A DNA stretch of 64,000 bases from Scytonema hofmannii PCC 7110. Lineage in GTDB: Bacteria > Cyanobacteriota > Cyanobacteriia > Cyanobacteriales > Nostocaceae. The stretch lies in NCBI RefSeq assembly GCF_000346485.2, contig NZ_KQ976354.1, positions 8,546,039-8,610,038 of the forward strand, written 5' to 3'. Numbering within the stretch: the first letter of the stretch is position 1; every line of letters begins with the position of its first letter. The translations under genes were made by a program, and so were the position numbers. Under the pieces are notes generated by a model that did no database searches, was not told the DNA's origin, and saw only the letters and a program-made list of their open reading frames with translations. Positions 1-8,064 of this stretch are shown in pieces.

Positions 1-116
1 TCGTAACTAATTTCAGTATTTCCCTTCTCCAGGACTTCGTAATAAAAATTCTCCCAATTCTGATTAGTTTTGAGTTGAACATCTCTATTTCCAGTTGTTA
101 AAATCCATACTTTCAT
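1..116 (-). CDS. CRISPR-linked protein, N-terminus only (possible CARF domain)
   Basis: Only the first 38 codons are inside the window; the rest lies beyond base 1. The protein starts MKVWILTTGNRDVQLK, preceded by AGGAA eight bases before the ATG. A short hydrophobic strand followed by TTGN-D is compatible with the first strand and loop of a CARF-type Rossmann fold, the sensor of cyclic oligoadenylate in type III CRISPR systems. The gene lies on the same strand 152 bp after the cmr6/cmr1 fusion and is probably the last gene of that operon or an ancillary effector. The CARF reading is inference from a few residues and position. Confidence 0.45.
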   Translation of the reverse strand, partial: MKVWILTTGNRDVQLKTNQNWENFYYEVLEKGNTEISY

Positions 117-268
117 AATACTGATTCCTTGACTTTTGATGAGGATAGTTATATAGCAATCCGTTGAGGAGTCGTGAAAATCTCTGATTCCTCTCTCTGC
201 GCTCTCTGCGCTTCTGCGGTTAATAATTTTTACCTATCCAATAAGACTGCTATATACAGAACAGAAAT

Positions 269-2236
269 CTACCAAATTCGCATAAATTCACTTTCCTCTT
301 CTAAAAACTCTAAAAACTTTTGTGTTTGTGGAGATGTATCTGGGAAAATAGTCAATAACTCAATGAACCCTTTATCTGTGTTGGTAGAACCCTTTTCATT
401 GGTGATAAAATTTGGATACATACGATGCCAAATTCGTCCTGTTAACATACGTCTTAGATTTTCTTGCATACCCCCTGCTAAAATATGAGGATTTCTGATT
501 GTATCTCTACCTCTGTATTCAGAATGTAACCAATCAATTGCAAGGCTTTTTCCATCTTTCGCTTCACGTCCCCAAACCTGTACTTTGGGTGAATACCAAG
601 CTTCGCGCCATTTTTCTACACCAGTATTATTTGTCTCTGCACCTAAATTAACTGGTGGATTCTGTGGACGTTTAGGAGGAGACATCAGCCCAGGATTATT
701 AACTTGTTTGGGTAAGCTTGGTGTATTTATAGATTGATTTTCTGAAAAGTTTGTAGATTGATTCACATCACGATGTACTTGTTTATCTTTTGGAATCCAA
801 AGACGGAGTAAATCACGAGTATGGCTAATAAACTCGGCAACATCCTCTAGTTTGGTAATAGGATAATAAACAGTATCGTCGAGAAACTCCCAATGGCAAC
901 CAATAATTTGTCTTTGATAAGAGAAATAAAATTTTTTATGACAAATTCTCCGCCATGACTTTCCGAAACCTCCAAATATAAGCGAGAATTGAACTAGAGC
1001 TTTAGTTGTTTCTAGTATTTTTTGTCTTTGAACATCATCAATTTGACGATGCATACAAAATATTTTTAAAACTCCTGTAGGTAATTCATAATATCTTTTA
1101 TCATCCTCATACCGAATTTGGGACGGATCGAAGTCAAAATTAACTCCTAGCAATCCGACTATCGAACCATCACCAGAAAAACCACCCCATAATTCTTTGG
1201 TAATATCTTTAGCAGTTGCTTCGTTAGTTAACCCTCCTAATAAACGTAGAGTGTGACCTCGTAAAGCAGCTTTAAACATATTTGGACGAAATTCTTTTGT
1301 TCTATCGACTAATTGTGATGTTCCTCCCTGTCCTTTCAGCTTTATTTGTAATAATTGATTGTCTCTAACAACTGCTTGCTCAATTTCCCGAAAGTATCCA
1401 TAACCAGCACTAACTCGCGAACCAATTCCCATCGCTAAGGCTTTTTTCCAAATATTTTCGATTTTTTGCCATTCATCTTCTGATAATTTCTCAGTGCTAG
1501 AAATCCCAAATTTTAATTTAACTTGATGCAAAGATATCTGAGTTTTTGCACCATCTTGAAAATCATCGCTAATTACCTGTTTTTCCTCCTGACAATGGAT
1601 AATATCTACCAATCCTTGTGTCCAATCCATACTCACTGGGTATGCACCATGGAAACGTAAAATACCAGGTTTACTACTTCCATCAGCTAATTTTTCTCCG
1701 CAATAGCTATTTGCTTGTCGTTTACCATACATATCAACACAAGCACGTCGAAAGACACCTTTCATGCTTGCGCCAGGAAAGTAAGGAAAACCTTTAGCAT
1801 TAATCACTGGAAGAATTACGCTCTCATCTTGTCCGCTATTGGTCACTAAACGCCAACTCATTGTATATTCCCATGTTCTAACATTCGTGCCAAATTTAGG
1901 AAGTTTGAAGGATGTGTCTCGCGATACTTTTGGAGAAGAGGCTGGAGTAGGACGTGCAAAAGCTGGATTATTTGGAGTAGAGCGTGCTGTTGCGCGGTTA
2001 GGCGAGCGATTTTGTTGGTGACGAAGTTGTGGACGAGATACAGATGAGGAAGTAGATGGATTGATTCTGGGTTGTTGGTTTCCTGGAAGCTGATTTGTTG
2101 GAAAAACTTTTTTTGTCCATTCATCCACCCATTTATGAGCATCTTGATATGTTCCTTTATTTTGATCGACTCGATGAATTTGGCTGCGACTATCAATTTG
2201 GGCGCGAAACATCATGGGGACATGATCTTGATTCAT
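269..2236 (-). CDS. Type III-B RAMP protein, apparent Cmr6-Cmr1 fusion with extra C-terminal domain
   Basis: 655 residues. Residues about 1-50 are a leader segment; 55-110 are a linker rich in Ser, Pro and Arg. Residues about 110-290 form a RAMP domain ending in the glycine-rich stretch GIGSRVSAGYGYF, as in Cmr6. Residues about 310-470 look like Cmr1: ALRGHTLRLLGGL, then LWGGFSGDG, then FGGFGKSWRR. A second low-complexity linker (about 490-530) leads to an unrecognised domain of about 120 residues (VQVWGREAKDG, then AGGMQENLRRMLTGRIWHR). Cmr1 and Cmr6 normally sit at the end of the Cmr complex that binds the 3' side of the crRNA-target duplex. No separate cmr1 or cmr6 is present in the window, which supports a fusion. 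It could instead be a two-RAMP family peculiar to cyanobacteria. Confidence 0.75.
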   Translation of the reverse strand: MNQDHVPMMFRAQIDSRSQIHRVDQNKGTYQDAHKWVDEWTKKVFPTNQLPGNQQPRINPSTSSSVSRPQLRHQQNRSPNRATARSTPNNPAFARPTPASSPKVSRDTSFKLPKFGTNVRTWEYTMSWRLVTNSGQDESVILPVINAKGFPYFPGASMKGVFRRACVDMYGKRQANSYCGEKLADGSSKPGILRFHGAYPVSMDWTQGLVDIIHCQEEKQVISDDFQDGAKTQISLHQVKLKFGISSTEKLSEDEWQKIENIWKKALAMGIGSRVSAGYGYFREIEQAVVRDNQLLQIKLKGQGGTSQLVDRTKEFRPNMFKAALRGHTLRLLGGLTNEATAKDITKELWGGFSGDGSIVGLLGVNFDFDPSQIRYEDDKRYYELPTGVLKIFCMHRQIDDVQRQKILETTKALVQFSLIFGGFGKSWRRICHKKFYFSYQRQIIGCHWEFLDDTVYYPITKLEDVAEFISHTRDLLRLWIPKDKQVHRDVNQSTNFSENQSINTPSLPKQVNNPGLMSPPKRPQNPPVNLGAETNNTGVEKWREAWYSPKVQVWGREAKDGKSLAIDWLHSEYRGRDTIRNPHILAGGMQENLRRMLTGRIWHRMYPNFITNEKGSTNTDKGFIELLTIFPDTSPQTQKFLEFLEEESEFMRIW

Positions 2237-2321
2237 GTTGATTACCTTAATTCACGAGTGAATTTTTAGTTATTGCCGAAAATTCTGTAGGAGATACAGC
2301 AATGCGATCTCTCTACAGGAT

Positions 2322-2810
2322 TTATTTCTCTTGCTTTTCTAATTTCTTATAACGCTGCGTCCACCAAATTAAGCTATCACAAAATTGAGTGAGAACCGCT
2401 AAAGTGACTCTCTGATGTTCGACAGGAAAATGCTTTTTATCCCAAAGCTGATTTACCATACTTTGAATATCTTCAGTCTCAAAATTTCCCTTTTTATCGC
2501 GACGAATAGATTCTCCGTTACGAAGATTTTTTTTCTTGTCGTCAGGAATCTCTGGTTCTGGAACTTTTATTCCAGCTACTTTCATGATTTTGACTAATTC
2601 TTTCCATGTTGCTAACCAAAATTCTCCTTTTTTGTAATCATCTTCATTATTAGTTTTACCCATTAAGCGCAAATGTTCTCCCCAAAATCGCTCTAAACCA
2701 TAAGTTGCTGTCACGCGCATTTTATGGGATTCGTTTAAAACATCTTTGTCACGATATTTGATTACAAGATCTTGCGCTTTTCTATCTAAGTCGAATGAAT
2801 GCCAAGCCAT
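2322..2810 (-). CDS. cmr5: CRISPR-associated protein Cmr5
   Basis: 162 residues, mostly predicted helix, with no RAMP glycine loop. The opening FDLDRKAQDLVIKYRD, followed by a conserved-looking region ATYGLERFWGEHL, fits the small helical backbone subunit Cmr5, which packs beside Cmr4 along the crRNA. A charged insert lies at about residues 80-110 (EPEIPDDKKKNLRNGES). It sits between cmr4 and the cmr6/cmr1 fusion, 50 bp after cmr4, in the usual place for cmr5. Cmr5 is poorly conserved, so the call leans on position as well as fold. Confidence 0.7.
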   Translation of the reverse strand: MAWHSFDLDRKAQDLVIKYRDKDVLNESHKMRVTATYGLERFWGEHLRLMGKTNNEDDYKKGEFWLATWKELVKIMKVAGIKVPEPEIPDDKKKNLRNGESIRRDKKGNFETEDIQSMVNQLWDKKHFPVEHQRVTLAVLTQFCDSLIWWTQRYKKLEKQEK

Positions 2811-2860
2811 AATTTACCTTTATTGTATACTTTAATAACGCATCAGACAACACTTACTAA

Positions 2861-3757
2861 TTACTCTTCTTTTTTAGATTCAATCATTTTTATTGTTATA
2901 TTACAGTGACCAAAACCAATTGATTCTAATCCACCTAAATAAATTTCACCTTCCATTTTTCCTTCGATGGGTTTCCAGTCTTGAGGGGGATATTCTTTAT
3001 CGTGTTTGATAGCTATGGGAAATGCTAAAATAGTTCCTTCTGGTAAAGCTTCGGTATTGAAAAATTGTCCTTGTTTCGCCTTTTTCTCATTATCTTCTAA
3101 AGCAACACGGCTTTGACGGTATAAAGCCATATCATGAATCATTGCCATATCATTATCATCCACAACAACAGCAGGTAATTTTTTCTGCTTTCCATCTTCT
3201 TCTAATGGAAACCATGCTGATAAATCTTGTTGGGATTCTAATTCTAAAAAACCAAGGTTAAAAAAGAGAAACTTTTTTCCTTCGTCTTCTTGAGATGTTA
3301 ATGCTTTTTCCCACAATTCTGTAGAGGCGGTATAAGGATCGGGTAGTTTTATCTCTTTGCTTAACCCAGCAACACGACGATATCTTTTGAGTAAAGTCGG
3401 ACAACTAACCCAAACAATGGGTTGTCCCGGACAAAATACGGGTAGCCAAACAATTGAAGCATGCTCTAATTTTATTAAAGCTTCACTGGTACTATCTTTT
3501 TCACCCTGTTTTGATTCTTTTCCATACCAAATTTCTTCATGAATTGCTGGCAAACTCTTGTTTTGCTCTTCTAAATATTTACGATATTGTCGCATTTCCG
3601 AACGCAAACGACCGCGAATTGAACTACCAATAATCAATCCTGTTTGTGTAAATTGTTCGCGAAAAATTAAGTTTAGATTACCATTTTCTTCCCCTGCTGT
3701 TGCACCGACATGAACGGGAGCTAAAGTTTCAATAATACCGTAGGCTTTCTGATACAT
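2861..3757 (-). CDS. cmr4: CRISPR-associated RAMP protein Cmr4
   Basis: 298 residues. The N-terminus (LAPVHVGATAGEENGN, then FREQFTQTGLIIGSSIRGRL) is the typical Cmr4 RAMP start, and the C-terminus carries the glycine-rich LGGLESIGFGHC loop. Cmr4 forms the backbone on the crRNA, and its conserved Asp (D26 in Pyrococcus furiosus, in VVDQPIQRE) cuts target RNA every six bases. Here the matching stretch reads GNLNLIFRE, and no Asp occurs in about the first 85 residues, so the slicer residue appears lost. The ATG overlaps the cmr3 stop (TAATG), which implies translational coupling. Confidence 0.88.
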   Translation of the reverse strand: MYQKAYGIIETLAPVHVGATAGEENGNLNLIFREQFTQTGLIIGSSIRGRLRSEMRQYRKYLEEQNKSLPAIHEEIWYGKESKQGEKDSTSEALIKLEHASIVWLPVFCPGQPIVWVSCPTLLKRYRRVAGLSKEIKLPDPYTASTELWEKALTSQEDEGKKFLFFNLGFLELESQQDLSAWFPLEEDGKQKKLPAVVVDDNDMAMIHDMALYRQSRVALEDNEKKAKQGQFFNTEALPEGTILAFPIAIKHDKEYPPQDWKPIEGKMEGEIYLGGLESIGFGHCNITIKMIESKKEE

Positions 3758-4800
3758 TAAGCAACTCCTTGTTCTACTTTTTCAAGACCTAAACCAACAA
3801 TATGAATTGGTAGACACAAACCTGAACCAATACGTTTTAAGCTAAAACCTTCATCGGGAAACCAATCATCTGGAAATTGACTCCAAGATAAATCAAGTGT
3901 TTTTTCTAATACATACACGCTTCCTGGGGGAACTGCATAACGTCCGCGTCCAAGTCTTCCAGCTGTACTGTAACGATAGGGTATTGCTTTATCTGTCAAT
4001 AGCTTTGGATTGTCTTTGTTAATGGGAAAATCGGGATGTTGGGGAACGCGAAAGGAAAAGCGTGTAGAACCCCAAACAGCAGGTGTTATTATTGCAAAAG
4101 CTTGTTGAATGGGTTCCTCTAAAAGTTTAGTCAGTTTCTCATTTTTTATGTCCGTTGATTCTATTTCTACAAGATGTTTTTCACCACCAAATCGATACCA
4201 ACCATCTGCTAATTTGTGGCTTGAAAGATATATCAAACAGGTGTCTTCCTGCATTTGTACTGCATTTTCGAGAAATAAACCATTTTCTTTTAAAGTATGA
4301 CGCTCTTCGTCTTTCATCTTGGGATGAAGAATGGGAATATTATACCAAGGAGATTTTTTACAGGTAGGTTTTTGATATCCCCAAGAATTAATTGTCTGCC
4401 ATGTAAAAGCTGGTTCTAATTTGTCTTTATCTTCTTTATATTGTCTTTGACGTTGCCATTCTCCTTTTTCATCTAAGATCCATTCATCTTTTTCTTGGTC
4501 TTTATCAATTATGTAATGCCAAGGAATTGGAACATAAAAGTTTTGCTCGTATCCCGATTGCGCCCAAAATGCGCCAGCCACATAAAGGTTTTCTTTTAAG
4601 TCTCGATGCTGTTCGTCTTTCTCTGCTTGGCTAATATCACTTCGAGTTTTGTTAGCATTAAAAAATAATCCTGATATGGTTGCTGCACTAGGTGGAAATT
4701 TTTCTCCAGAACGTCCAACTAAATTTTCTGGTGATAAAAATGCACCTGCGCTTCCATATAAAAAACCTAAAGGTCTGATGATAATAAGGTATTTGAACAT
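3757..4800 (-). CDS. cmr3: CRISPR-associated RAMP protein Cmr3
   Basis: 347 residues from the ATG at 4800; a TTG three codons earlier is possible. The N-terminus MFKYLIIIRPLGFLYGSAGAF and the glycine-rich stretch TAGRLGRGRYAVPPGSVYV are typical of Cmr3, which pairs with Cmr2 at the 5' handle of the crRNA. The gene overlaps the 3' end of cmr2 by 34 bases and touches the start of cmr4, so the three are coupled. The C-terminus (GLCLPIHIVGLGLEKVEQG) retains the final RAMP glycine loop. Identification is firm on order and motif. Confidence 0.85.
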   Translation of the reverse strand: MFKYLIIIRPLGFLYGSAGAFLSPENLVGRSGEKFPPSAATISGLFFNANKTRSDISQAEKDEQHRDLKENLYVAGAFWAQSGYEQNFYVPIPWHYIIDKDQEKDEWILDEKGEWQRQRQYKEDKDKLEPAFTWQTINSWGYQKPTCKKSPWYNIPILHPKMKDEERHTLKENGLFLENAVQMQEDTCLIYLSSHKLADGWYRFGGEKHLVEIESTDIKNEKLTKLLEEPIQQAFAIITPAVWGSTRFSFRVPQHPDFPINKDNPKLLTDKAIPYRYSTAGRLGRGRYAVPPGSVYVLEKTLDLSWSQFPDDWFPDEGFSLKRIGSGLCLPIHIVGLGLEKVEQGVA

Positions 4801-6539
4801 AAGTACCAACCAATTGTTATTAAATCTTCAATCCAATTAATCATCATTTGTGCAACTATGTAACTATCTGTACCATCTTTGGCTCCAACAATTAGTATTT
4901 CGTTTTGCTGTAATACTTGACTCCAATTAGGAAAGTATATTTCCAAAAAACTAATGAAAGCTCGACGATTTTGAATTATTATGCTTCTAGCCTTGTTATT
5001 AGCTGTTTGACTTTCGATCGCATTCGGACGACGGTTTTCTGCTAATCCAAAAGCATGACGCGCTTTGAGTTGGGCTAAATCGCTAAATATATGCGCCCAA
5101 TTGGGTTCGTATTTGGGATCTCGACCTTTATTTTCCCATTCTGGATAGGTGTTACCATCACGATCGCAGTAACTTTTGAGGATATGCAAATACTTCCAAG
5201 GACAAGTCCAATCCACATACTGTCCGTTATTAAACACGATCCGGATTGTCACGCGATTGCGGTTTAAATTTTTGGCTGTCTCTTGTGCTTGACGACAGTG
5301 TTGTAATACATCTCGCTGAGGAACACTCCCTGCAACCCAGACAAAACCGACACTAACATTAATTTTTTGGTCATGTTCGTGCCATTTATCATTTAATGTC
5401 ATTAACCATTCCAATGCAGTTAATGCAGGATTTGGGTTTTTAGGTTTTTTACTGTAAATGACACCTAAAAAATCATCACCACCCGCATAAATGACTCGTC
5501 CTAGTTTTTGACTTGGCAAATATCTATAAAAATCTTTACCCCAGTTCCTCAATTTCCTAGTAAATACCCTGATTTCCTCTTCTGGGTTTTCACCATTAGC
5601 CATTTTTTTCAGTTTTTTCCCCACTTCATCCCCATCCCCCATAAACCAACCTGTCCATTGTCCGGGTTGAGTTTCAGTTGGCTTGCGACGAATTTCTTTA
5701 AATCCTTTGGGTAATCTTCCAAAATAGGAATTTTTTTCACCTGCTATTCCTATATTTTTTCTCACATCCTCGCAGGTCACCAGACGTTTAACTAATTCAG
5801 GAATACTCAATTGTTCGTTCAGTGCGACAAATTTACCTTCGAGTTGAACTTCCTCCTGGGAATTTTCTTCATCTGCGTCTGATTCATCTGCTTCTGGTTC
5901 TGCTTCTTGGGAGTTTTCTCGATTTTCAGTTATCTCTGCTAATGATTTGTAAAACTTTCGGATCTCATCTAGCTCGGAGCGATAGGTCAAATTTCTTGTG
6001 ATTGGATTACGATTTTTTCCCCCCAATCCTGGAAATGCAATACCATCCGTACCTGTTAAACTCGAGCTTTCTCCAATCCAATTAATTGCAGTCCAAGCAC
6101 GGGAAAGTTTGCGGGTTTCCAAATCCTCCATTGCAGATGCGATCGAATTCCCCTCTCCCCAAAATATTTCCCAAGTATGGTTTCCCCAATGTCCCCACTC
6201 ACGTTCCCATTCATATTCATAATTAGGTAATTCTTGCTCAATCCAGTTGCGACACACTGAGAGAATATTTTGCCAAGCAGCCAACAATACCTCTTGCGCT
6301 GCTTCTTTGGTAAAATGACCTTTAATTAGGATGCGGTTCGGCATTCCTTTTTGGACACTGATGTTTGCAGGGGAAATTACTGTCACATCATCTCGGCTAT
6401 CTGCAGCTAGAACTATCTGCTGACTGAGATAGGACAAAATTAACGACGCACCATACAAGTCCCTCAACTTCCGCGATTTTTCGATAAATCCTTGCACTGG
6501 TGCAAAGGTAATTGCCTTATAGATTGCTTCATCAGTCAT
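4767..6539 (-). CDS. cmr2: CRISPR-associated protein Cmr2 (Cas10), HD-less with intact GGDD
   Basis: 590 residues. The protein opens directly with AITFAPVQGFIEKSRKLRDL, the start of the first palm-like domain, so the HD nuclease domain that many Cas10 proteins carry at the N-terminus is absent. A very acidic linker (about residues 215-240) follows. The second palm has the cyclase signature VIYAGGDDFLGV at about residue 350. GGDD in Cas10 makes cyclic oligoadenylate from ATP when target RNA is bound. A helical Cmr2 C-terminal region follows. First gene of the cmr operon, overlapping cmr3; a motif shared with a WYL gene lies about 92 bp upstream. Confidence 0.9.
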   Translation of the reverse strand: MTDEAIYKAITFAPVQGFIEKSRKLRDLYGASLILSYLSQQIVLAADSRDDVTVISPANISVQKGMPNRILIKGHFTKEAAQEVLLAAWQNILSVCRNWIEQELPNYEYEWEREWGHWGNHTWEIFWGEGNSIASAMEDLETRKLSRAWTAINWIGESSSLTGTDGIAFPGLGGKNRNPITRNLTYRSELDEIRKFYKSLAEITENRENSQEAEPEADESDADEENSQEEVQLEGKFVALNEQLSIPELVKRLVTCEDVRKNIGIAGEKNSYFGRLPKGFKEIRRKPTETQPGQWTGWFMGDGDEVGKKLKKMANGENPEEEIRVFTRKLRNWGKDFYRYLPSQKLGRVIYAGGDDFLGVIYSKKPKNPNPALTALEWLMTLNDKWHEHDQKINVSVGFVWVAGSVPQRDVLQHCRQAQETAKNLNRNRVTIRIVFNNGQYVDWTCPWKYLHILKSYCDRDGNTYPEWENKGRDPKYEPNWAHIFSDLAQLKARHAFGLAENRRPNAIESQTANNKARSIIIQNRRAFISFLEIYFPNWSQVLQQNEILIVGAKDGTDSYIVAQMMINWIEDLITIGWYLCSNTLLSSDL

Positions 6540-6630
6540 ACTCTGACTTCAAGGGGTAAATAAGTTGAATTAAAATATCCAGATACAGAAGAATTGTATA
6601 ATGAGCAACTTGAAGTCGCTCAAAAATACC

Positions 6631-6662
6631 GATTCTTTTTATCTATGTAACAATACGTAAAG
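6631..6662 (-). promoter_or_regulatory. Shared motif upstream of the cmr operon (copy A)
   Basis: On the plus strand the block reads GATTCTTTT, then a variable five bases, then ATGTAACAATACGTAAA. A near copy lies at 15766-15797 upstream of the TIGR03985-like WYL gene, with about 25 of 31 bases identical and no gaps. The core contains two GTAA half-sites nine bases apart. It sits about 92 bp before the cmr2 ATG. An operator or shared promoter element is inferred. Confidence 0.5.
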
Positions 6663-6728
6663 ACAGAACATTCGCGAAGTAAAAAGAACTGGTTTTCCTT
6701 TTACCGTTAATCTTCAGCCTATCGCTCG

Positions 6729-7061
6729 TCATCTCAAGTGTTGCAGAAATGACTCGAATTGCAGCCGTGCGTGATGCGAATGACGAAAAATGCTGTTGTA
6801 TAGGGCGCGATCGTCGATCTCAATTCTCCAATAGTAGCGATCGCATTGATTAATATCGATGTCAAAAATATCGTATATAATGCGATACTCGCATACTCTT
6901 ATTCTGTAAGCATTTTCTTGACCTTTTAGCTTTTTCACCCCACTTGGACGAGGTTCTGTAGCTAAATCATCAATTTTAACTTGTATGCGTTCTTGAAGCT
7001 CTGGTGATAATTTTTTAAGTTGTTTTAACGCTCCTTTTAATATTTCAACTCTATAACTCAC
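6729..7061 (-). CDS. RelE/ParE-family toxin with unusual C-terminus
   Basis: 110 residues from a GTG start that overlaps the antitoxin stop. The first 75 residues (MSYRVEILKGALKQLKKLSP, then GVKKLKGQENAYRIRVCEYRIIYDI) are a standard RelE/ParE fold; in RelE enzymes it cleaves mRNA on the ribosome, in ParE it acts on gyrase. The family usually ends by about residue 90 with a HRR-VY type tail. Here the end is CDRYYWRIEIDDRALYN followed by about 25 unrelated residues, so the end may have been altered by an indel or insertion and activity is doubtful. The first half of the gene is part of a duplicated segment (see 8788-9067). Confidence 0.75.
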   Translation of the reverse strand: MSYRVEILKGALKQLKKLSPELQERIQVKIDDLATEPRPSGVKKLKGQENAYRIRVCEYRIIYDIFDIDINQCDRYYWRIEIDDRALYNSIFRHSHHARLQFESFLQHLR

Positions 7062-7254
7062 GCAACTTCCTTTTTTCTTTCTATTTTTAGTTCTTTTTTA
7101 GCTTCTTCCCATGACACTGAGCCTTCAACCTCAGCCTCTTTTTTAGCTAGCTCATATGCTTTTAAATCTTCTTCTTCTTCTTCGATTTTTTGCAGGAAGG
7201 TGTAAATTTCATCTAGAGTACTATCATAAGCTTGATTTAGCAGGTCATTGATAT
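6972..7254. repeat. Segmental duplication, copy 1 (toxin-antitoxin junction)
   Basis: 283 bp that match 8788-9067 (280 bp) almost base for base, covering the first third of the toxin gene and most of the antitoxin gene. The only length change is one extra GAA codon here. Copy 1 keeps a full-length toxin frame but a damaged antitoxin start; copy 2 keeps a full antitoxin but a broken toxin. Confidence 0.9.
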
Positions 7255-7291
7255 ATCGTTTGCGAAGTATGAAGGATTGGCGATCGCACAA
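7058..7291 (-). CDS. Antitoxin of the RelE/ParE pair, N-terminus replaced
   Basis: 77 residues from a TTG start. From residue 14 (INDLLNQAYDSTLDEIYTFL) it is nearly identical to the antitoxin at 8874-9104, apart from one extra Glu in the acidic run. The first 13 residues (MCDRQSFILRKRY) differ completely from MKTEREREKLIQD of the other copy, and the DNA similarity stops abruptly at base 7254, so this copy has lost its natural start. The toxin follows with a 4-base overlap (GTGA). Whether it is still expressed is unclear. Confidence 0.6.
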   Translation of the reverse strand: MCDRQSFILRKRYINDLLNQAYDSTLDEIYTFLQKIEEEEEDLKAYELAKKEAEVEGSVSWEEAKKELKIERKKEVA

Positions 7292-7376
7292 TATATTCCT
7301 TTACAACTCAGCTTGCCCCAGGAATCAGGCTTGATAATGTCCGCACATCATAATAGTAGCCGATATGTCAAAATAT

Positions 7377-7664
7377 TTACTCAGATAATAGATTGCTGAA
7401 GCTTTGTAACTCATAATCAATTAACGCTTGTTTTAAATCTTGATGCACTGGATACATAAGACTAGCCTTTTGTAAAGAGGTAAATTCTTGTTCGGCAACA
7501 AAATTTAAACAATCTAAAATTTTCTGTGTCCAAGCATTTTTATTGTTACTCTTCCAAGCTTCAAAAACTTGTTGTTCTTGTAAACCTAGTAATCTATGAA
7601 ATAAAGGGTTGCGGATAGCTACAGTAACGATCGCAACGTCACCAGACTGGCTCCCGAACTCCAA
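7377..7664 (-). pseudogene. Fragment of a HEPN-type ribonuclease, C-terminal end
   Basis: 95 codons open from a TTG directly after an in-frame stop. Residues about 17-30 read AIRNPLFHRLLGLQEQQV. The R-N-x3-H arrangement is the HEPN ribonuclease signature (R-x4-6-H) found at the C-terminus of CARF-HEPN effectors such as Csm6 and Csx1. The same pattern (IRNQLMHNLLGFNEQEV) occurs in the fragment at 8472-8788, so the two are related. The part upstream of the HEPN motif differs between them and is missing here. It is read as a remnant of a type III accessory nuclease; a stand-alone small HEPN protein is the alternative. Confidence 0.5.
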
Positions 7665-7695
7665 CTACCCCGAAAGCCTGCCTAGTTGTTCAAGA

Positions 7696-8064
7696 TTACA
7701 AAATGTCATCAACTAGAACTGTACCACCCTCACAAAAATCTATACTAAGATGATAATCTTCGAGCAACGCCGTTCCAATGAGTGGACGACGACCCATCGC
7801 TAGCACTGCAACATTACGCTCCACACCATTCCATACAATTGTTGCCAAATGAACATCAGTTTCCACAGTGGAGTTATTAGCAAGGTTTGCATTAATGTTG
7901 ATGAGGTAAGGCAAATCAAGATCGGCAATGACAGAGGGCGGCAAGGTTAAGAAACCTTCAAACCCTGTATCAACAACACACTCAATTTCTATAGCCGAAT
8001 GTTCTGGAGGAAGAAGAATTACACCTATTCTTGCTTGAAGTCCAACTACAGTTCCATGTATCAC
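7696..8064 (-). CDS. Clan AA aspartic protease-like protein
   Basis: 122 residues from a GTG that overlaps the stop of the preceding gene (GTGA). The motif CVVDTGFEGFLTLP contains the D-T-G triad of retropepsin-like proteases, and GRRPLIGTALLEDYHLSIDF matches the second psi-loop (ILGxxLL-type) of that fold. Such single-domain aspartic proteases are common in cyanobacteria, usually behind a small partner gene as here. The substrate is unknown. The pair lies inside a region of broken genes but both frames look intact. Confidence 0.7.
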   Translation of the reverse strand: MIHGTVVGLQARIGVILLPPEHSAIEIECVVDTGFEGFLTLPPSVIADLDLPYLININANLANNSTVETDVHLATIVWNGVERNVAVLAMGRRPLIGTALLEDYHLSIDFCEGGTVLVDDIL

